From a virus, in the IMG/VR virus record IMGVR_UViG_3300042309_001350, positions 1 to 49,553 of that record: a stretch of 49,553 nt of DNA, one strand, 5' to 3'. How positions within the stretch are numbered: position 1 is the stretch's first letter; each line of letters starts with the position of its first letter. A model generated the notes under the pieces. The model had not been told where the DNA came from, did no database searches, and saw only the letters and a program-made list of their open reading frames with translations. This document shows positions 1 to 7,018 of the stretch, in pieces. Position numbers and translations under genes: made by a program.

Positions 1-505
1 AGCTGAATGTGAACACAATGTGGTTGGAGCAGATGTCGGGCACGGCAACCGGTGTTCCCACGTCGCAGATGCTGGCTGCCACTCCGGACGGGTCGAAGGT
101 TTTCTTCACACAGAACAACCCCGGCGGAGTGTTCGTCCTCGACACCGCGACCAACAAGGCCGTAGCCACCCTTGACGCCAACGTCCCCGCGTTCGGCGTC
201 GTGGTGGCCGCGGGCAAGGTTTACGTATCACACCGCAACGCAAAGGTGGTCACCGTCTACGACGCGAACACGCATGCCAAGATCACGACAATCCCGGTCA
301 CCAACGGCACCGAACAGCTTGCGGCAAACCCGCAGGAATCAGGCGTTTTTGCAGCCAGCCCGGCGGGTAAATGTGTGTACGCCATCGCAACCACGTCAAA
401 CACAATCACCAAGACGATTACTGACCCCGCCGGTGTGGGTAAGGGCATCGCGGCCAACCAGCAGGGCATCTACTCTTGCGCTGGCAATCAGGTGACTCAG
501 CTCAA
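1..505. repeat. Terminal near-repeat, left copy
   Basis: Bases 1-505 align without gaps to 49049-49553 with about 32 differences by eye. The first 127 bases are identical. Differences cluster at about 128-225 and 473-484. Both copies lie in the propeller gene in the same frame. Confidence 0.9.
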
Positions 506-950
506 TGCAGCCACCGGAACCGTCATCACCCGGTACACCGCCCCCGATGCCACGCACGTGTTTAACAGCCTGACCGCCTTCAGCGCCAACGGGGAACACC
601 GCCTCTACGCATGTAGCCCGGTGGCCGATGCGGTGTACGCGTTCGGTTTTGACTCCGGGGGTGTGGGATTCCTCCGGAAGATAATTCAACTCCCCGACCT
701 GACCGGACCGGTTCACCTCAGCGTGTACCGCGACGGAGCGTGGGGAGTCACGGCCAACGGGGACACGAACAACGCCGCCAAGAACAACCACTGCGTCCTC
801 TATCTGGGACAGCCTGGTGCTGTCGCACTCAGCGCGTTCAAGATCGCCCCTGAGGACCGGTGGGTGGTCGATCCGGAGCACGACGCCTACCCGGAACTCC
901 CGCCGCAGGAAATGCCGGACCCAGAGCCGCCGGAAGAGCCGATGGGATGA
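1..950 (+). CDS. Beta-propeller (YncE/YVTN-like) tail protein, 5'-truncated by contig end
   Basis: The frame is open from base 1, with the GTG at 9 lying inside the gene, and it runs 313 residues to a TGA at 948-950. It has repeated blade-like segments with ATPDGSKVFFTQ, VFVLDTATNKAVATL and VVTVYDANTHAKITTI, the pattern of YVTN-type beta-propellers, and ends in a Pro/Glu-rich tail. The same gene, with its true start at GTG 48811, runs off the other end of the contig, so this is the C-terminal part of a protein of about 395 residues or of a tandem paralogue. As the last gene after the fibre genes and before lysis, it is probably a virion adhesin or receptor-binding protein. That role is inferred from position and fold pattern. 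Confidence 0.75.
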   Translation, partial: LNVNTMWLEQMSGTATGVPTSQMLAATPDGSKVFFTQNNPGGVFVLDTATNKAVATLDANVPAFGVVVAAGKVYVSHRNAKVVTVYDANTHAKITTIPVTNGTEQLAANPQESGVFAASPAGKCVYAIATTSNTITKTITDPAGVGKGIAANQQGIYSCAGNQVTQLNAATGTVITRYTAPDATHVFNSLTAFSANGEHRLYACSPVADAVYAFGFDSGGVGFLRKIIQLPDLTGPVHLSVYRDGAWGVTANGDTNNAAKNNHCVLYLGQPGAVALSAFKIAPEDRWVVDPEHDAYPELPPQEMPDPEPPEEPMG

Positions 951-1030
951 TCGCCAACACCATGATCGTCGTCGCTTCTCTGGCGGTCGGAATTTTCTGG
1001 AACCAACTCCTTTACAACAACTTCAAGTAA
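947..1030 (+). CDS. 27-residue single-helix membrane peptide
   Basis: ATG 947 overlaps the TGA of the propeller gene (ATGA), and the frame ends at TAA 1028-1030. The peptide begins MIANTMIVVASLAVGIFW and is one hydrophobic helix followed by a short polar end. It sits just before the endolysin and holin genes. Translational coupling and position suggest a small lysis-module membrane peptide, perhaps a holin accessory, but there is no family evidence. Such short genes are easily missed. Confidence 0.6.
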   Translation: MIANTMIVVASLAVGIFWNQLLYNNFK

Positions 1031-1033
1031 CCC

Positions 1034-1046
1034 CTAGGCCGTCCCC
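1034..1046 (+). promoter_or_regulatory. 13-bp leader motif shared with the major tail gene
   Basis: CTAGGCCGTCCCC lies 34 bp before the endolysin start and recurs exactly at 33292-33304, 41 bp before the major tail protein gene. Two CCTAGG hexamers at about 1033 and 1052 could pair, and the second lies in the Shine-Dalgarno AGGAG. It may be a late-gene leader element. Confidence 0.45.
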
Positions 1047-1067
1047 GCGAACCTAGGAGCCGTAAAA

Positions 1068-1991
1068 ATGCCAATGGTGTTGGGCTACAACAACTCTCAC
1101 GATTTAGTTACGCAAGAGACATATTATAATTGCGGGCCTGGGTCCTGCCAGCTGGTTTTGAACGCCAGGGGCATTAATGTCACCGAGGCTGAGCTCAGCG
1201 GGGTCCTGGGGACGACTGTCAACGGCACGCCGTCGATCGACAACATCGCGAACGGGTTGAACCACTACGACCCCGAGGCGGCGTACTCGTCGATGTGGAT
1301 GACGAACGACCCGCCGACGTCCGCTGAGGTTGACTTGATGCGTGAGCGTATCCAGCGCACGGTGGCAGCTGGCAGGGGTGGCGTCGCGAATGTCGTTGTG
1401 CCTCCTGCGAATTACCCCCAGGCGGTACCGAAGAGCGACCCGAACTTGCCCGGTGCTGCGGGCGTGTCGCCCGGCTACGGCGGAGGCATTGTCTACCACT
1501 ACATCAGTTACCTCGGATTCGATGCTTCCGACGACACCGTTTTCATCGTCGATCCGGGCTTCCAACCTGCTGAATACTGGGTTACCACAACACAATTGGC
1601 GTCGATGGTGACTCCGCACGGGATCGTGTACAGCTCATCCGCGCCGGAACTCACCCCGGCGGCTCCGGCTGCACCGGCACCTGGTGCACCGGCACCTGGT
1701 GCACCGGCTCCGGCGCAGGAAGGTATCCCGACGATCATCGGCCGCAACGGTCCGAAGCCGTACACCGCGTACAGCATCGACGACAAAGTCTCACATACGG
1801 CACACGAGGTGACCATGTGGCTGCCCGGCCGCACGTTGACGGATGGTCTGCGGGAAGTCATCGACAACCCGACGCGGCCTGACACCACGTTGGGCCATGC
1901 AATCAACGCCGCCAGCCTGGCGCGCGTTAACCACCTCATCCTCACCCGTCTCGCCGCCAAGATGGGCGTCGACGTCAAGGACGTGACCTGA
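1068..1991 (+). CDS. lysA: Endolysin, C39-like cysteine peptidase (lysin A, protease part)
   Basis: A 307-residue protein with AGGAG about 10 bases before ATG. The N-terminal domain (about 10-190) has Q16 and C22 in the spacing Q-x5-C with NCGP around the cysteine, then H144 and D162, matching the Cys-His-Asp layout of C39/papain-like peptidases found at the N-terminus of actinophage lysins. A Pro/Ala/Gly linker with APGAPAPG repeats follows (about 197-215), then a C-terminal domain of about 90 residues that I do not recognise and which may bind the wall. It should cut peptide stems of peptidoglycan. The glycosidase half of a usual lysin A is absent here and may be supplied by the GH19 gene at 18608. 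The next genes are holin-like. Confidence 0.85.
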   Translation: MPMVLGYNNSHDLVTQETYYNCGPGSCQLVLNARGINVTEAELSGVLGTTVNGTPSIDNIANGLNHYDPEAAYSSMWMTNDPPTSAEVDLMRERIQRTVAAGRGGVANVVVPPANYPQAVPKSDPNLPGAAGVSPGYGGGIVYHYISYLGFDASDDTVFIVDPGFQPAEYWVTTTQLASMVTPHGIVYSSSAPELTPAAPAAPAPGAPAPGAPAPAQEGIPTIIGRNGPKPYTAYSIDDKVSHTAHEVTMWLPGRTLTDGLREVIDNPTRPDTTLGHAINAASLARVNHLILTRLAAKMGVDVKDVT

Positions 1992-1992
1992 C

Positions 1993-2469
1993 ATGGCCGA
2001 CACCATCCTCATGTCATCTCGGTTCTGGCAGCAAACTTCGGTACGCATGGTGCGCACAGCCGCCCAGGCCGCCGGGGGGGTACTCGGCGTCAGCGCCACC
2101 GGAGGTATCAGCGCCAACTGGCAGCAGGCTTTGTCGGTCGGCGCGGCGGCGGCGGTTATCGCGCTGCTGATGAGCCTCGAGAAAATCGAAGAGTTGCCGC
2201 CGGACACCGCCGAAGAAGCAGCGGTGGATGCCATGCTGGCCAAGCAGGGCATCGACTCGGGGGCCCCGCTGCCCCCTTTACCGCAGACGTCGTCGACGAC
2301 CCCGGCGACAACCGTGACGAACGCGCCGAACTCGTATGTGCCGCCGACGGTGACGATTGCACCCCCGCCGCCGGTCTCTTCTACGCAAGTGAATTACGTG
2401 CCCGCCTCGGCCCCCGTTACAAGCCCGGCCACCACGTCTGGCTACCCGACTCTCGGTGACCCGGTATGA
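1993..2469 (+). CDS. Holin (r1t-like)
   Basis: A 158-residue protein starting 2 bases after the endolysin stop. The beginning, with FWQQTSVRMVRTAAQ, and two hydrophobic stretches (about 24-40 and 44-60) resemble r1t-type holins that follow lysin A in actinophages. The long C-terminal tail (about 90-158) is rich in Pro, Thr and Ser and is probably disordered. It should form membrane lesions that release the endolysin or collapse the membrane potential. Its stop overlaps the next start by 4 bp. The family call rests on the N-terminal pattern and the neighbour. Confidence 0.75.
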   Translation: MADTILMSSRFWQQTSVRMVRTAAQAAGGVLGVSATGGISANWQQALSVGAAAAVIALLMSLEKIEELPPDTAEEAAVDAMLAKQGIDSGAPLPPLPQTSSTTPATTVTNAPNSYVPPTVTIAPPPPVSSTQVNYVPASAPVTSPATTSGYPTLGDPV

Positions 2470-2663
2470 CGTCGCCGGAGTCACTTAAGGCGACGTTGAC
2501 CAAGAATCCGGTGACGCTGGCCACCGCGTTGGTGTCAGCGGCGTGGATGTTGTCGATGATCCTGCGGGCGAAGAACCCCGAGCTGCCCTTCGGGCCCGCT
2601 GCTGACGGCCTCATGACGACGATGGCGGGCTACTACTTCGTGGACAAGGGGAAGAAACAATGA
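2466..2663 (+). CDS. Small lysis-cassette membrane protein
   Basis: A 65-residue protein whose ATG overlaps the holin stop (ATGA). One clear hydrophobic segment (about 15-34, LATALVSAAWMLSMIL) and a second weaker one near 48-58 are followed by a basic end, DKGKKQ. Size, topology and place between the holin and another membrane protein suggest a second holin or antiholin. No family is recognised. Confidence 0.65.
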   Translation: MTSPESLKATLTKNPVTLATALVSAAWMLSMILRAKNPELPFGPAADGLMTTMAGYYFVDKGKKQ

Positions 2664-3067
2664 CTCTGCAGACCCCCGGCATCGTCATGCTGGCCGCCGC
2701 GGTGGCGGCCCTCGGTTTCATCGTCGGCGGCTCATGGGCCCGGCGGAAAGAGACAGGCGCAAAAGACACCGCGACCGGAATCGCTTTCCTTCTCGTTGGC
2801 GCTCTGGCCGTCGGCAACCTCGCCGTGATTGGCGTCAAGCAGAGGACATACTGGGCCACTGCGACGGTCAAAATCGCGCAATTCGAGGCGTGCGACATCG
2901 CGGTCCTGGAGGCTATCAAGGCCCGCGACGCGGTGAACGCTAGCCGCAACGAGCTGGTCATCAAATACGTCGCGAACCCGTCCAATTCGGTTGAGCTACT
3001 TAAGGCATTGGCCGCACCGCTGCCGCCGTTGCCGGAATGCGTTGTGCAGGACGGAAAACGGGGCTAA
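2660..3067 (+). CDS. Membrane protein of the lysis cassette, unknown function
   Basis: A 135-residue protein overlapping the previous stop by 4 bp. It has two hydrophobic segments (about 7-26 and 40-60) with a basic RRKE loop between them, then a soluble C-terminal part of about 75 residues with Cys near 78 and 127. Two transmembrane helices plus an exported tail would be compatible with a spanin-like or holin-accessory role, but no lipobox is present and the assignment is speculative. It is the last gene of the tight lysis block; a 97-bp gap follows. Confidence 0.6.
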   Translation: MTLQTPGIVMLAAAVAALGFIVGGSWARRKETGAKDTATGIAFLLVGALAVGNLAVIGVKQRTYWATATVKIAQFEACDIAVLEAIKARDAVNASRNELVIKYVANPSNSVELLKALAAPLPPLPECVVQDGKRG

Positions 3068-3164
3068 CCACGCAGCTCAGGGGTTTGCACAATAAGGGCG
3101 TCCGGTCACCGGGAAACAATAAAAGTGCAAGCAAAATACCTCCCGAAAGGGCAGCCGTCCCAAC

Positions 3165-3929
3165 ATGAATGCACCGATCATAACCACGCTCGACCTTGAG
3201 ACCAGGCCGACTGAGGCGTACGTATGGGGGCTGTTCGACCAGCGGGTGGCCTTGAACCAGATCATCCGGCCCGGCGGGATCATCCTCGTCGCCGCACAAG
3301 AGGTGGGTAAGAAGGTTCATTCTCGCGCCGAATGGGACGGGGGCGGCTGGGAAGCCATGATGCGGTGGGCCTGGGACGTCTGCGACCGGACCGATTACCT
3401 GGTGGGCTACAACAGCATCGGCTTCGACGTGAAGCATCTACAGGCCGCCTGGGCTGAACTCGGAATGACGCCGCCGTCGCCGTGGCGCAACATCGACCTG
3501 CTGCGCACCGTGCGCGCCAACTTCCAATGGCCCAGCAAGAAACTCGAATTTGTCTGTCGACAGCTAGGGGTCAGCCACAAGACTGATCCGGGCGGTTTTT
3601 CGACTTGGGCGGACATCTTGAACGGTGATGACAAGGCCCGCGTCGCGGCGCAGAAACGCATGCGGAAGTACGCGGAGAACGACGTCAAGATCACGACCGA
3701 ATTGTTCGAGCGCCTCCGCCCCTGGATCACGGGAATCAACATCCCGCTGGTTGATGGGACGGGCGAAGAGCGGCCAGCATGCACAAACTGCGGCGGCGAG
3801 AACATCATCCGCAAGGGCACCGCGTTCACGAATACAACTTCGTATAAGCGGTACGTCTGCACCGACTGCGGGAAGTGGCTCAGGGCACGTAAAAGCGAGT
3901 CGCTGAAGACCGTGTTGGTGGGTGCCTGA
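3165..3929 (+). CDS. DEDDy 3'-5' exonuclease (RNase H-like fold) with C-terminal zinc ribbon
   Basis: A 254-residue protein. The exonuclease motifs are in order: I, D10 and E12 in TLDLET; II, N83 and D88 in GYNSIGFD; III, Y169 and D173 in YAENDVK. This is the DEDDy pattern of the DnaQ/PolB-type proofreading exonuclease superfamily. A C-terminal zinc ribbon has C206/C209 and C232/C235. It should remove nucleotides from 3' ends of DNA or RNA. It has no polymerase domain, and the primase lies in a different operon. It is overlapped (TGATG) by the next membrane protein and is first in the operon containing the FtsK-like translocase, which suggests DNA handling linked to that translocase. Confidence 0.8.
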   Translation: MNAPIITTLDLETRPTEAYVWGLFDQRVALNQIIRPGGIILVAAQEVGKKVHSRAEWDGGGWEAMMRWAWDVCDRTDYLVGYNSIGFDVKHLQAAWAELGMTPPSPWRNIDLLRTVRANFQWPSKKLEFVCRQLGVSHKTDPGGFSTWADILNGDDKARVAAQKRMRKYAENDVKITTELFERLRPWITGINIPLVDGTGEERPACTNCGGENIIRKGTAFTNTTSYKRYVCTDCGKWLRARKSESLKTVLVGA

Positions 3930-4240
3930 TGCTCTGGCTAGCCGCCATTTTCACCGGCCTAGCGTTTCTTGTCGGCAACGGCATGAACGAGGCCGGGTGG
4001 GGTGTGACGTTCGGTTTCGCGGCGTTTATCTGTGCGTGGGCGTGGTTCATCGCACCGAACGTAGAGCCCGCTGAGGCAAGCGAACAGCAGCCGGAGTATG
4101 CCCCGGAGCCGGTTCAGCAGGCCGCACAGGAGATGCCACAGGGCCCGCCGCCGTGGATGTTGCGGGGGTTCGACGACGACCACGCCGACCTCCTCCCGCC
4201 GACTGCAGTGGCGCCTACCGCCGCGCCCGAAGCGTGGTGA
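3929..4240 (+). CDS. Two-helix membrane protein before the translocase
   Basis: A 103-residue protein with ATG overlapping the exonuclease TGA. Two N-terminal hydrophobic segments (about 1-17 and 24-42, with AGWGVTFGFAAFICAWAWF) are followed by a Pro/Glu-rich soluble tail. It ends 3 bases before the FtsK-like gene. In actinobacterial conjugative plasmids small membrane proteins (Spd type) accompany the FtsK-like TraB. This protein could play such a partner or membrane-anchor role, because the translocase itself has no membrane segment. That is inference from layout. Confidence 0.6.
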   Translation: MLWLAAIFTGLAFLVGNGMNEAGWGVTFGFAAFICAWAWFIAPNVEPAEASEQQPEYAPEPVQQAAQEMPQGPPPWMLRGFDDDHADLLPPTAVAPTAAPEAW

Positions 4241-4243
4241 CGC

Positions 4244-5848
4244 ATGGGCAACATGTGGGACGCCCGGCAGGCTCGCAGAACCTTCGAGCACGCCGCAGAC
4301 CAAAAGATTAGGGTGGCTCAGCAGACGGCGCAGGCCCGCGCCGACGCTGCCGCACAGATGCACAATCACAAGCTGGCGGTCGAGGCGGAGCGGCAGGCAA
4401 TGGCCGCGCCGGTCATCGACTACCACCACGACGACGACCCCCAATGGGCGACGGCCCTCACCGTCCCCGGCCTCCCTTGGGATGGCACACAACTGCCGGG
4501 CAACGCCATCCCCGCGGGGGATGGCGTCCTGGCAATGATCTATCCCGGCGGCTACGTCGCCAGCGTCCTACGCGTGGTCGCGGCGGTCGACCCCGCCGCC
4601 CTGGACGACCCCGCGTGGCCCGACTACGCATCCGCGGTGGCACCGGTCTACACCGCGGTGGGGCAGTGCTACCCCGGCCTGCGCATGCTACGCGACCGGG
4701 ATTTCATGGCCCGGCTGAGCGACGCCGCCAGGCTGACCATCGCGCACCGCACGACGGAGCCGTGGCAGGGCCACTACAGCTACGGCACGCGAATCCGCGA
4801 GACGCGGCACATCATTTCCATCAGCGGCGTACGGGTAACCGCGGAGGGATTGCGACTTCGGTTCAAGCACCGCCCCGGCGACACCGCGGAGCTGTGGGAA
4901 AAGGCGCTGCCCGCGCTGAAGCTCGAGTTGCGCGCATCCGGATTCACATGCGGCGAACCGACCGTTAGCCAGCACAGCAGCGGCGACATCGTCCTGGCGC
5001 TGAACGATCAGAACCCCGCCGAGAATGTCGATGCACCGCGCGGCGTGACGCCGTTCGACGCGGAGAACGGCCGAAGCCTGGTCGGCGTGGATGTGAAGTC
5101 AGGGGAGCCGGTCTACCTCACTTGGAAGAACCATGCGGGCTTGCTCGTCGGCGGCAGCCCCGGCGGTGGTAAGACTGGATCAACCTTGCCGATCATCGCC
5201 GGGCTCGTCGGGCAAGCCGTCATCCACATCTTCGACGGGAAGGGCGGATTTGATTACGCGATTCTGGAGCCCTACGCCGCGACCTTCGACGCGAGCGGTG
5301 ATCTCGACGCCCCGGTGGCCACGCTCAAGGCACTGTCCGACGGAATCCCGGAACGCGCTAAGGCCGTTCACGACGCGACGGGTAAGAAAAACTTCTGGGA
5401 CATGACCCCCACCGAGTGGAAGAAGCACAACCTGCCGCCAGTGTTCGTGGTGATGGACGAATGCCACACCTGGCTCGATCAGACGGGGATGAGCCCGGCG
5501 GAAAAGAAAGTCGCCGCAGAGATTTCGAGGCACGTCCGGACGTTGATTCTCAAGGGTCGGTTCGTCGGCATCACCGTCATCCTGACGACACAGAAGAGTG
5601 ACGCCACGGCCATCCCCACGCGTATTCGGGACAACTGCTCAAACCGAATGGCGTTCCGCACGACCACGCCGGAGCATTCCCGGACGATCCTCGGCGCGCA
5701 GGCCGCTGAAGCACCGGACGCTAGCAAAATTCCGCCGTCCACGCCGGGCCGCTGTGTCGTGGTGAGCGACGGCGGCGTTGCCCTGACGCAGGCCACCTGG
5801 GCGACCGACGAAGACATCTCCGACTACCTGAAAGGGGTATGCCGATGA
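4244..5848 (+). CDS. FtsK/SpoIIIE/TraB-like double-stranded DNA translocase
   Basis: A 534-residue protein. The N-terminus (about 5-55) is a charged, Ala/Gln-rich probable coiled coil with no membrane helices. A middle domain (about 90-290) leads to the FtsK motor: Walker A GGSPGGGKT at 303-311 and Walker B VFVVMDECH with D405/E406, then TTQKSDATAIPTRIRDN, typical of FtsK/TraB ring ATPases. No gamma winged-helix domain is seen at the end. It should pump double-stranded DNA. FtsK-like genes are known in some actinophages and in actinobacterial conjugative elements. Flanking small membrane proteins on both sides resemble tra-spd operons. The start has no strong Shine-Dalgarno, and ATG 4253 is an alternative. 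Confidence 0.88.
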   Translation: MGNMWDARQARRTFEHAADQKIRVAQQTAQARADAAAQMHNHKLAVEAERQAMAAPVIDYHHDDDPQWATALTVPGLPWDGTQLPGNAIPAGDGVLAMIYPGGYVASVLRVVAAVDPAALDDPAWPDYASAVAPVYTAVGQCYPGLRMLRDRDFMARLSDAARLTIAHRTTEPWQGHYSYGTRIRETRHIISISGVRVTAEGLRLRFKHRPGDTAELWEKALPALKLELRASGFTCGEPTVSQHSSGDIVLALNDQNPAENVDAPRGVTPFDAENGRSLVGVDVKSGEPVYLTWKNHAGLLVGGSPGGGKTGSTLPIIAGLVGQAVIHIFDGKGGFDYAILEPYAATFDASGDLDAPVATLKALSDGIPERAKAVHDATGKKNFWDMTPTEWKKHNLPPVFVVMDECHTWLDQTGMSPAEKKVAAEISRHVRTLILKGRFVGITVILTTQKSDATAIPTRIRDNCSNRMAFRTTTPEHSRTILGAQAAEAPDASKIPPSTPGRCVVVSDGGVALTQATWATDEDISDYLKGVCR

Positions 5849-5997
5849 GCATCCTGGACCGCATCGGGCTGCACGACGAGCTCTACGGCACACGCATCAC
5901 GCTATACGCCGCGGCGTTGGTTGGTTCGGTGGCGGGCGTACTTTTCGCTGCCACCGTGCACGGCACCGCCTGGGCCCTGACAACGCTGGGAGGCTAG
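5845..5997 (+). CDS. 50-residue membrane protein
   Basis: ATG 5845 overlaps the translocase TGA (ATGA), with AAGGGG 8 bases upstream; ATG 5839 is in frame but too close to that site. The protein has an amphipathic start (MSILDRIGLHDELYGTR) and one long hydrophobic segment, about 18-45. The C-terminus is short. It is translationally coupled to the translocase. Function is unknown; it is a possible Spd-like membrane partner. Confidence 0.6.
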   Translation: MSILDRIGLHDELYGTRITLYAAALVGSVAGVLFAATVHGTAWALTTLGG

Positions 5998-5999
5998 CG

Positions 6000-6221
6000 A
6001 TGTGGATCGTGATCAAAATTCTCGGCCTCGAAGTTTTAGCCGTCGGCATCGGCCTCATGGATGACGACGACACCGCGACGCGCTACATCGACAACAGCGG
6101 CGGAAGCTTTGAGTTGGCGCCGGAAGAGACCGAGGGGTGGGAGCCGAGCGAGGACTGGGAATACGAAGAGGACGCGTCCACTCTCACCCGCCGCCCCCCG
6201 TTTGGATTTTTACATGCCTGA
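6000..6221 (+). CDS. Small protein: N-terminal membrane helix, very acidic C-terminus
   Basis: A 73-residue protein preceded by GGGAGG. It has one hydrophobic segment (about 2-20, WIVIKILGLEVLAVGIGL), then an acidic region rich in Asp, Glu and Trp (about 21-60). It follows the previous small membrane gene by 2 bases and overlaps the next by 8 bases, so it is part of one translationally coupled string. No family is recognised. Confidence 0.55.
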   Translation: MWIVIKILGLEVLAVGIGLMDDDDTATRYIDNSGGSFELAPEETEGWEPSEDWEYEEDASTLTRRPPFGFLHA

Positions 6222-6381
6222 CTGGCAAATGCATAGCCGACGACGACGCGAACAGAGCGCGCTGACCTACGGGTCGCTCGGCTTCCTCGCGGGTGTGATC
6301 GTGGCTTTCGGCGCGGGATCATGCTCAGCCCCGGAGGCTTATCCGCCGCAGCCTTTGCAGTTCGAAGAGAGAACCCGATGA
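6214..6381 (+). CDS. 55-residue putative lipoprotein or membrane protein
   Basis: The start is ATG 6214, inside the end of the upstream gene; longer forms of this frame run antisense-like through that gene and are unlikely. The N-terminus is basic (HSRRRREQ), then comes a hydrophobic core (about 19-35) ending in GAGSC, which could be a relaxed lipobox with Cys at 37, followed by a short Pro-rich tail. Prophage lipoproteins of this size often act in superinfection exclusion, but this is only a size and signal argument. Its stop overlaps the next start (ATGA). Confidence 0.5.
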   Translation: MPDWQMHSRRRREQSALTYGSLGFLAGVIVAFGAGSCSAPEAYPPQPLQFEERTR

Positions 6382-6500
6382 TGGCTTTGATCGGGCTGTG
6401 CGCACTCACCGGCGCCGCCGTTGGCGGCTTTATTTTTGCCTTCTTCGGCTACTACTGGGCCGAACTCTGGACGTGTGAAAAAGAAACTTCCGAAGATTAA
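6378..6500 (+). CDS. 40-residue membrane protein
   Basis: ATG 6378 overlaps the previous TGA and the frame ends at TAA 6498-6500. It contains one hydrophobic helix (about 3-30, with GAAVGGFIFAFFGYYW) and an acidic end, EKETSED. It is the last of the string of small genes after the translocase and lies 6 bases before the tRNA-like RNA. No function can be assigned. Confidence 0.5.
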   Translation: MMALIGLCALTGAAVGGFIFAFFGYYWAELWTCEKETSED

Positions 6501-6506
6501 AACCTA

Positions 6507-6589
6507 GGGGCTGTGAGGGTTCGACGCGACGCCGAAATCCGCATGCGGAACCGTCGCGGACGCCGGTTCGACTCCGGCCAGCTCCACTA
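6507..6589 (+). ncRNA. Mini tmRNA-like RNA: alanine-type tRNA-like domain with a short P2 stem
   Basis: 5' GGGGCTG (6507-6513) pairs with CAGCTCC (6579-6585), seven pairs including a G-U at the third pair, the alanyl-tRNA synthetase identity element. The T-arm is GCCGG-TTCGACT-CCGGC (6562-6578), followed by A and then CTA where CCA is expected. After the acceptor strand comes GGTTCGAC, as in the stemless D-loop of tmRNA, then a stem GCGACG/CGTCGC (6526-6531 with 6552-6557) closed by CCG/CGG. There is no anticodon arm and no room for a tag-encoding messenger part (tmRNA is usually over 300 nt). It could be a TLD decoy, a functional mini-RNA or a deleted tmRNA relic. It is probably co-transcribed with the genes upstream. 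Confidence 0.6.
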
Positions 6590-6784
6590 ACCACGGGACA
6601 TCGCGGCGACCTCTGAGGCCGCCTCGGCAATGGCCGGAGAGATGAACACGGGCTTATCCACCCATGCTTCCAGCAGGTCCCGGATAACCCTGGCGACAGG
6701 AATACCCTCGGCCTCCGATTTGTCCATCACGCGATCCCACAGCTCATCGCTGATGCGAAACGTCCTCATTGCGTTCAAACTCAT
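6587..6784 (-). CDS. Ribbon-helix-helix DNA-binding protein
   Basis: The chosen start at 6784 gives 65 residues; the longer frame upstream is low-complexity and has no ribosome site. The sequence MRTFRISDELWDRVMDKSE followed by VARVIRDLLEAWVD matches the beta-strand plus two-helix plan of Arc/MetJ or CopG-like RHH repressors. An alternative start is Met6, just before RTFRIS. A TATAGT-like -10 lies a few bases upstream on this strand. Its TAG stop falls exactly on the 3' end of the tmRNA-like RNA on the other strand. Next to attP, it may regulate integration or lysogeny. No toxin gene lies beside it. Confidence 0.7.
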   Translation of the reverse strand: MSLNAMRTFRISDELWDRVMDKSEAEGIPVARVIRDLLEAWVDKPVFISPAIAEAASEVAAMSRG

Positions 6785-6827
6785 ACGTACGACTATAGCT
6801 ATACAAACGTAAACCGTCAATCGCCAC

Positions 6828-6870
6828 GCCCGACTTCTGATCATGTTTTTGACCAGGGGTCGGGCCTTTT
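6828..6870 (+). terminator. Rho-independent terminator, rightward
   Basis: GCCCGAC (6828-6834) pairs with GTCGGGC (6859-6865), extended inside by CTGATCA/TGACCAG with one mismatch, and is followed by CTTTT. It would end rightward transcripts coming through the small-gene operon and the tmRNA-like RNA. Confidence 0.7.
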
Positions 6871-6911
6871 CGTGTCTGCCGGGCGGGTATGGGGGGGGTA
6901 CCGGGTGGGTA

Positions 6912-6930
6912 TTAGGGAAGCCTGACCTAA
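6912..6930. promoter_or_regulatory. DtxR/IdeR iron-box-like palindrome
   Basis: TTAGGGAAGCCTGACCTAA matches the 19-bp DtxR/IdeR consensus TTAGGTTAGSCTAACCTAA at 16 of 19 positions. It lies upstream of the RHH gene and left of attP. A better copy lies at 19808. Confidence 0.5.
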
Positions 6931-6988
6931 CGCCGGGCACCCTCCGGGAGGGTTCCGGGTGGGGGCCGGGTGCATCTGACATACCGAC

Positions 6989-6997
6989 TTAGTTTGT
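6989..6997 (+). repeat. Putative integrase arm-type site, left of core
   Basis: TTAGTTTGT recurs at 7214-7222 on the other side of the attP core. A related AGTTAGT follows at 7003-7009. Direct repeats flanking a core in this way are typical of arm-binding sites of tyrosine integrases with an N-terminal arm-binding domain. Confidence 0.45.
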
Positions 6998-7018
6998 GGC
7001 CCAGTTAGTGGATGAATC

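Noticed and set aside
3085-3120. Promoter before the exonuclease gene
   Set aside because: TTGCAC is present but no -10-like hexamer lies at 16-18 bp; too weak to list.
6507-6589. Ordinary tRNA gene
   Set aside because: Acceptor and T-arm are good but no D-stem or 5-bp anticodon stem with a 7-base loop can be drawn; the tmRNA-like fold fits better.
6587-6784. RHH protein as the antitoxin of a toxin-antitoxin pair
   Set aside because: No coupled partner gene lies before or after it on its strand.
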